This document shows, piece after piece, positions 58,765 to 64,000 of a stretch of DNA of 64,000 nt. The stretch comes from Canna indica (taxonomy: Eukaryota; Streptophyta; Magnoliopsida; Zingiberales; Cannaceae). The translations under genes were made by a program, and so were the position numbers. The stretch is from NCBI GenBank assembly GCA_034359265.1, contig CP136897.1:36133501-36197500 (forward strand), given 5' to 3'. Position 1 is the stretch's first letter. Every line of letters starts with the position of its first letter. The notes under the pieces were generated by a model that saw nothing but the letters and a program-made list of their open reading frames with translations, had not been told where the DNA came from and searched no databases.

Positions 58765-59130
58765 TTTTGTTACTACCTATTTGATCGGACGACGAGATCA
58801 TTTTTTTTACCAATCTTTCTAACCAAACGTTATGGACGGACGACGTCGTCGACATAAAATTTGGCTGTCGATCGCCCACGCGGGGCCCACCGCAACCTCT
58901 ACAGCCGGCTCGATCACCCAACCGACCCGAAAAATTAAAATTTGTAAATAAATAAGAAAAATAACATTTCAATTATTATTTTTCGTTTAAAACGGGCGTA
59001 ACCCCGTGCATTATTGTCTGATTTTTGCTTTTCACGTGGCGCTAAAAGGCGCGCGAAGAGACGAAGAAAATGACCCCGAGCTATCCCTCGGACGCTCACC
59101 CTTATTAGCCGACGATCAGAAGTGCATGAC

Positions 59131-59249
59131 GGGTGCGATCATACCAGCACTAACCCACCGGATCCCATCAGAACTCCGAAGTTAAGCGTGCTTGGGCGAG
59201 AGTAGTACTAGGATTGGTGACCTCCTGGGAAGTCCTCGTGTTGCACCTT
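59131..59249 (+). rRNA. 5S rRNA gene copy 124
   Basis: G25C, G85T, C93T. The C93T change gives GACCTCCTGGG, the form I recall from many other angiosperms. Confidence 0.94.
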
Positions 59250-59615
59250 TTTTTTTACTACCTATTTGATTGCACGATGAGATCATTTTCATTACCAATC
59301 TTTCTAACCAAACGTTAAGGACGGACGACATCGTCGACATAAAATTTGGCTGTCGATCGCCCGCGCGGGGCCCGCCGCAACCTCTACGGCCGGCTCGATC
59401 GACCAACCTACCCGAAAAATTAAAATTTGTAAATAAATAAGAAATATAACATTTCAATTATTATTTTTCGTTTAAAACGGGCGTAACTCCGTGCATTATT
59501 GTCCAATTTCAGCTTTTCACGTGGCGCTAAAAGGCGCGGGAAGAGACGAAGAAAATGACCCCGAGCTATCCCTCGGACGCTCACCCCTATTAGCCGACGA
59601 TCAGAAGTGCATGAC

Positions 59616-59734
59616 GGGTGCGATCATACCAGCACTAACGCATCGGATCCCATTAGAACTCCGAAGTTAAGTGTGCTTGGGCGAGAGTAGTACTAGGATA
59701 GGTGACCCCCTGGGAAGTCCTCGTGTTGCACCAT
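59616..59734 (+). rRNA. 5S rRNA gene copy 125
   Basis: C28T, C39T, C57T, G85A. T-tract starts ATATTTTTT, leaving six T in a row. Confidence 0.92.
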
Positions 59735-60102
59735 ATTTTTTACTACCTATTTGATTGCACGACGAGATCATTTTTTTTACCAATCTTTCTAACCAAACGT
59801 TAAGGACGGACGACGTCGTCGACATAAAATTTGGCTGTCGATCGCCCGCGCGGGGCCAGCCGCAACCTCTACGGCTGGCTCGATCGACCAACCGACCCGA
59901 AAAATTAAAATTCGTAAATAAATAAAAAATATAACATTTCAATTATTATTTTTCGTTTATAACGGGCGTAACTCCGTGCATTATTGTCCGATTTCAGCTT
60001 TTCACGTGGCGCTGAAAGGCGCGCAAAGAGACGAAGAAAAATGACCCCCGAACTCTCCCTCGGACGCTCACCCTTATTAGCCGACAATCAGAAGTGCATG
60101 AT

Positions 60103-60221
60103 GGGTGCGATCATACCAGCACTAACGCACCGGATCCCATCAGAACTCTGAAGTTGAGCGTGCTTGGGCGAGAGTAGTACTAGGATGGGCGAACCCCTGG
60201 GAAGTCCTCGTGTTGCATCTT
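60103..60221 (+). rRNA. 5S rRNA gene copy 126
   Basis: Base -1 is T. C47T, A54G (A box), T88C and C91A (C box), C116T. T-tract broken by A. Confidence 0.89.
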
Positions 60222-60587
60222 TTTATTTACTACCTATTTGATAGCACGACGAGATTATTTTTTTTACCAATCTTTCTAACCAAACGTTAAGGACGGACGA
60301 CGTCGTCGACATAAAATTTGGCTCTCGATCGCCCGCGCGGGGCCAGCCGCAACCTCTTCGGCCGGCTCGATCGACCAACCGACCCGAAAAATAAAAATTT
60401 ATAAATAAATAAGAAAAGTAACATTTCAATTATTATTTTTCGTTTAAAAGGGGCGTAACTCCGTGCATTATTGTTCGATTTCAGCTTTTCACGTGGCTCT
60501 AAAAGGCGCGCGAAGAGACGAAGAAAATGACCCCGAGCTATCACTCGGACGGTCACCCTTATTAGCCGACGATCAGAAGTGCATGAC

Positions 60588-60706
60588 GGGTGCGATCATA
60601 CTAGCACTAACGCACTAGATCCCATCAGAACTCCGAAGTTAAGCGTGCTTGGGCGAGAGTAGTACTAGTATGGATGACCCCCTGGAAAGTCCTCGTGTTG
60701 CACCTT
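60588..60706 (+). rRNA. 5S rRNA gene copy 127
   Basis: C15T, C29T, G30A, G82T, G87A (C box), G99A. Confidence 0.91.
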
Positions 60707-61072
60707 TTTTTTTACTAACTATTTGATTGCACGACGAGATCATTTTTTTTACCAATCTTTCTAACCAAACGTTAAGGACGGACGATGTCGTCGACATAAA
60801 ATTTGGCTGTCGATCGCCCGCGCGGGGCCCGCCGCAACCTCTACGGCCGGCTCGATCGACCAACCGACCCGAAAAATTAAAATTTGTAAATAAATAAGAA
60901 AAATAACATTTCAATTATTATTTTTCGTTTAAAACGGGCGTAACTCCGTGCATTATTGTCTGATTTCAGCTTTTCACGTGGCGGTAAAAGGCGCGCGAAG
61001 AGACGAAGAAAATGACCCCGTGCTATCACTTGGACGCTCACCCTTATTAGCCGACGATCAGAAGTGCATGAT

Positions 61073-61191
61073 GGGTGCGATCATACCAGCACTAACGCAC
61101 CGGATCCCATCAGAACTCCGAAGTTAAGCGTGCTTGGGCGAGAGTAGTACTAGGATGGGTGACCCCCTCGGAAGTCCTCGTGTTGCACCTT
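61073..61191 (+). rRNA. 5S rRNA gene copy 128
   Basis: Base -1 is T. G97C only, with the full five-C run kept. Confidence 0.94.
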
Positions 61192-61556
61192 TTTTTTTAC
61201 TACCTATTCGATTGCACGACGAGATCATTTCTTTACCAATCTTTCTAACCAAACGTTAAGGACGGACGACGTCGTCGACATAAAATTTAGCTGTCGATCG
61301 CCCGCGCGGGGCCCGTCGCAACCTCTACGGCCGGCTCGATCGACCAACCGACCCGAAAAATTAAAATTTGTAAATAAATAAGAAATATAACATTTCAATT
61401 TTTATTTTTCGTTTAAAACGGGCGTAACTCCGTGCATTATTGTCCGACTTCAGCTTTTCACGTGGCGCTAAAAGGCGCGCAAAGAGACGAAGAAAATGAC
61501 CCCGAGCTATCCCTCGGACGCTCACCCTTATTAGCCGACGATCAGAAGTGCACGAC

Positions 61557-61675
61557 GGGTGCGATCATACCAGCACTAACGCACCGGATCCCATCAAAAC
61601 TCTGAAGCTAAGCGTGCTTGGGCGAGAGTAGTACTAGGATGGGTGACCCCCTCGGAAGTCCTCGTGTTGCACCTT
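61557..61675 (+). rRNA. 5S rRNA gene copy 129
   Basis: G41A, C47T, T52C (A box AGCTAAGCG), G97C. The unit that follows (copy 130) has the same spacer marks. Confidence 0.93.
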
Positions 61676-62040
61676 TTTTTTTACTACCTATTCGATTGCA
61701 CGACGAGATCATTTTTTTACCAATCTTTCTAACCAAACGTTAAGGACGGACGACGTCGTCGACATAAAATTTAGCTGTCGATCGCCCGCGCGGGGCCCGT
61801 CGCAACCTCTACGGCCGGCTCGATCGACCAACCGACCCGAAAAATTAAAATTTGTAAATAAATAAGAAATATAACATTTCAATTTTTATTTTTCGTTTAA
61901 AACGGGCGTAACTCCGTGCATTATTGTCCGACTTCAGCTTTTCACGTGGCGCTAAAAGGCGCGCAAAGAGACGAAGAAAATGACCCCGAGCTATCCCTCG
62001 GACGCTCACCCTTATTAGCCGACGATCAGAAGTGCACGAC

Positions 62041-62159
62041 GGGTGCGATCATACCAGCACTAACGCACCGGATCCCATCAAAACTCCGAAGCTAAGCGTG
62101 CTTGGTCGAGAGTAGTACTAGGATGGGTGACCCCCTGGGAAGTCCTCGTGTTGCACCTT
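62041..62159 (+). rRNA. 5S rRNA gene copy 130
   Basis: G41A, T52C, G66T. Confidence 0.94.
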
Positions 62160-62525
62160 TTTTTTTACTACCTATTTGATTGCACGACGAGATCATTTTT
62201 TTTACCAATCTTTCTAACCAAACGTTAAGGACGGACGACGTCGTCGACATAAAATTTGGCTGTCGATCGCCCGCGCGGGGCCCGCCGCAAACTCTACGGC
62301 CGGCTCGATCGACCAACCGACCCGAAAAATTAAAATTTGTAAATAAATAAGAAAAATAACATTTCAATTATTATTTTTCGTTTAAAACGGGCGTAACTCC
62401 ATGCATTATTGTCTGATTTCAGCTTTTCACGTGGCGCAAAAAGGCGCGCGAAGAGACGAAGAAAATGACCCCGAGCTATCACTCGGACGCTCACCCTTAT
62501 TTGCCGATGATCAGAAGTGCATGAC

Positions 62526-62644
62526 GGGTGCGATCATACCAGCACTAACGCACCGGATCCCATCAGAACTCCGAAGTTAAGCGTGCTTGGGCGAGAGTAG
62601 TACTAGGATGGTTGACCCCCTGGGAAGTCCTTGTGTTGCACCTT
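62526..62644 (+). rRNA. 5S rRNA gene copy 131
   Basis: G87T (C box) and C107T. Confidence 0.94.
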
Positions 62645-63010
62645 TTTTTTCACTACCTATTTGATTGCACGACGAGATCACTTTTTTTACCAATCTTTCT
62701 AACCAAACGTTAAGGACGGACGACGTCGTCGACATAAAATTTGGCTGTCGATCGCCCGCGCGGGGCCCGCCGCAACCTCTACGGCCGGCTCGGTCGACCA
62801 ACCAACCCGAAAAATTAAAATTTGTAAGTAAATAAGAAAAATAACATTTCAATTATTATTTTTCGTTTAAAACGGGCGTAACTCCATGCATTATTGTCCG
62901 ATTTCAGCTTTTCACGTGGCATTAAAAGGCGCGCGAAGAGACGAAGAAAATGACCCCGAGCTATCCCTCGGACGCTCACCCTTATTAGCCAACGATCAGA
63001 AGTGCATGAG

Positions 63011-63129
63011 GGGTGCGATCATACCAGCACTAACGCACCGGATCCCATCAGAACTCCGAAGTCAAGCGTGCTTGGGCGAGAGTAGTACTAGGATGGGTGA
63101 CCCTGTCGGAAGTCCTCGTGTTGCACCTA
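63011..63129 (+). rRNA. 5S rRNA gene copy 132 (terminator deleted)
   Basis: Base -1 is G (GAGGGGTGCG). T53C (A box), C94T, C95G, G97C. The gene body is full length, but GTTGCACCT continues directly into ATTTGATTGC: the primary T-tract and following ACTACC, 15 bp in all, are gone. Transcripts would read on to the second T-tract near 63151. I end the gene by analogy with the other copies. Confidence 0.9.
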
Positions 63130-63480
63130 TTTGATTGCACGATGAGATCATTTTTTTTACCAATCTTTCTAACCAAACGTTAAGGACGGACGACGTCGTC
63201 GACATAAAATTAAGCTGTCGATCGCCCGCGCGGGGCCCGTCGCAACCTCTACGGCCGGCGCGATCGACCAACCGACCCGAAAAATTAAAATTTGTAAATA
63301 AATAAGAAAAATAACATTTCAATTATTATTTTTCGTTTAAAACGGGCGTAACTCCGTGCATTATTGTCCGATTTCAGCTTTTCACGTGGCGCTAAAAGGC
63401 GCGCAAAGAGACGAAGAAAATGACCCCGAGCTATCCCTCGGACGCTCACCCTTATTAGCCGACGATCAGAAGTGCACGAC

Positions 63481-63599
63481 GGGTGCGATCATACCTGCAC
63501 TAACGCACCGGATCCCATCAAAACTCCGAAGCTAAGCGTGCTTGGGCGAGAGTAGTACTAGGATAGGTGACCCCCTGGGAAGTCCTCGTGTTGCACCAT
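63481..63599 (+). rRNA. 5S rRNA gene copy 133
   Basis: A16T, G41A, T52C, G85A. T-tract starts ATATTTTTT as in copy 125. Confidence 0.93.
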
Positions 63600-63965
63600 A
63601 TTTTTTACTACCTATTCGATTGCACGACGAGACCATTTTTTTACCAATCTTTCTAACCAAACGTTAAAGGACGGACGACGTCGTCGACATAAAATTTAGC
63701 TGTCGATCGCCCGCGTGGGGCCCGTCGCAACCTCTACGGCCGGCGCGATCGACCAACCGACCCGAAAAATTAAAATTTGTAAATAAATAAGAAAAATAAC
63801 ATTTCAATTATTATTTTTCGTTTAAAACGGGCGTAACTCCGTGCATTATTGTCCGATTTCAGCTTTTCACGTGGCGCTAAAAGGCGCGCGAAGAGACGAA
63901 GAAAATGACCCCGAGCTATCCCTCGGACGCTCACCCTTATTAGCCGACGATCAAAATTGCATGAC

Positions 63966-64000
63966 GGGTGCGATCATACCAGCACTAACGCACCGGATCC
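63966..64000 (+). rRNA. 5S rRNA gene copy 134 (partial, cut by window edge)
   Basis: The first 35 nt, to GGATCC, match the majority sequence; the rest lies beyond the window. Confidence 0.93.

Larger units (their letters stand above)
1..64000 (+). repeat. 5S rDNA tandem array (134 gene positions)
   Basis: A unit of one 5S rRNA gene plus spacer repeats head-to-tail across the entire window, always in the same orientation. Start-to-start distance is usually 482-487 bp; shorter units of 470-476 bp reflect small spacer deletions, and three positions depart more (198, 437 and 462 bp). The array continues past both edges: the left edge starts inside a promoter-proximal spacer and the right edge cuts a gene. 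No foreign insertion interrupts it. In plants such arrays are transcribed by RNA polymerase III and are often heavily methylated; that is family knowledge, not seen here. Confidence 0.99.

Noticed and set aside
1..64000. 5S-derived retroelement (Cassandra-like TRIM) or other transposon within the array.
   Set aside because: No LTR ends, primer-binding site, polypurine tract or target duplication was seen, and every unit is gene plus spacer in the same order.
1..64000. A previously undescribed gene system (defence, toxin, biosynthetic).
   Set aside because: No coding region with independent support exists in the window; the novelty is limited to array structure and variants.

Overview
The whole window is one uninterrupted head-to-tail 5S ribosomal DNA array of plant type. 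I count 134 gene positions, all on the + strand: 130 complete, 3 with internal or 5' deletions (copies 67, 88, 98), and one cut by the right edge (copy 134). The usual period is about 485 bp, made of a roughly 119-nt 5S rRNA gene and a spacer of about 368 bp. The gene has the angiosperm-type 5S sequence: it begins GGGTGCGATCATACCAGCAC, has a GGATCC at nt 30-35, and carries plant-style internal promoter boxes (A box nt 50-64, IE nt 67-72, C box nt 80-98). This makes the source a land plant, most likely a flowering plant; I do not recognise the species from the spacer. No protein-coding gene, transposon, tRNA, CRISPR array or other insertion was seen.

Each spacer has the same layout: a T-tract (usually 8-9 T) right after the gene as pol III terminator; a second T-tract about 38 bp downstream; a 12-bp palindrome; a GC-rich block with short palindromes where most spacer deletions occur; a long AT-rich stretch; a CACGTG motif near -95; a small CCGAG/CTCGG hairpin near -50; and a TATA-like TTATTA at -29 to -24.

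The copies are far from identical. Only copies 9 and 14 match the majority gene sequence exactly by eye. Shared variants reveal a layered duplication history. Positions 522-4362 are four 960-bp dimers. Positions 3533-8298 are a five-gene 2401-bp direct duplication with one noticed mismatch, and a more diverged relative of part of it lies at 10.6-12.2 kb. Positions 23.2-31.4 kb are a six-gene 2905-bp higher-order repeat with one five-gene (2420 bp) derivative. Positions 47.36-49.88 kb hold two identical 1079-bp stretches 1446 bp apart. Smaller dimers lie at 50-51.7, 52.9-54.4 and 55.8-57.3 kb. A spacer subtype with GCGCTGAAAGG, often with CATAAATCTTGG, dominates 4.7-12.5 kb and 46.3-54.7 kb; GCGCTAAAAGG spacers dominate elsewhere.

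Many copies carry changes inside the internal promoter: 12 copies alter the IE, 12 have G58T in the A box, and 23 have lost one C in the C box. Probably only a subset makes functional 5S rRNA, but expression cannot be judged from sequence alone. Variants are written in majority numbering, where nt 1 is the first G of GGGTGCG. Gene ends are drawn two T past the final GCACC, because G1 can pair with the first U; the true 3' end may differ by 1-3 nt. I found no evidence of a novel non-rDNA system; the interest lies in the array architecture.
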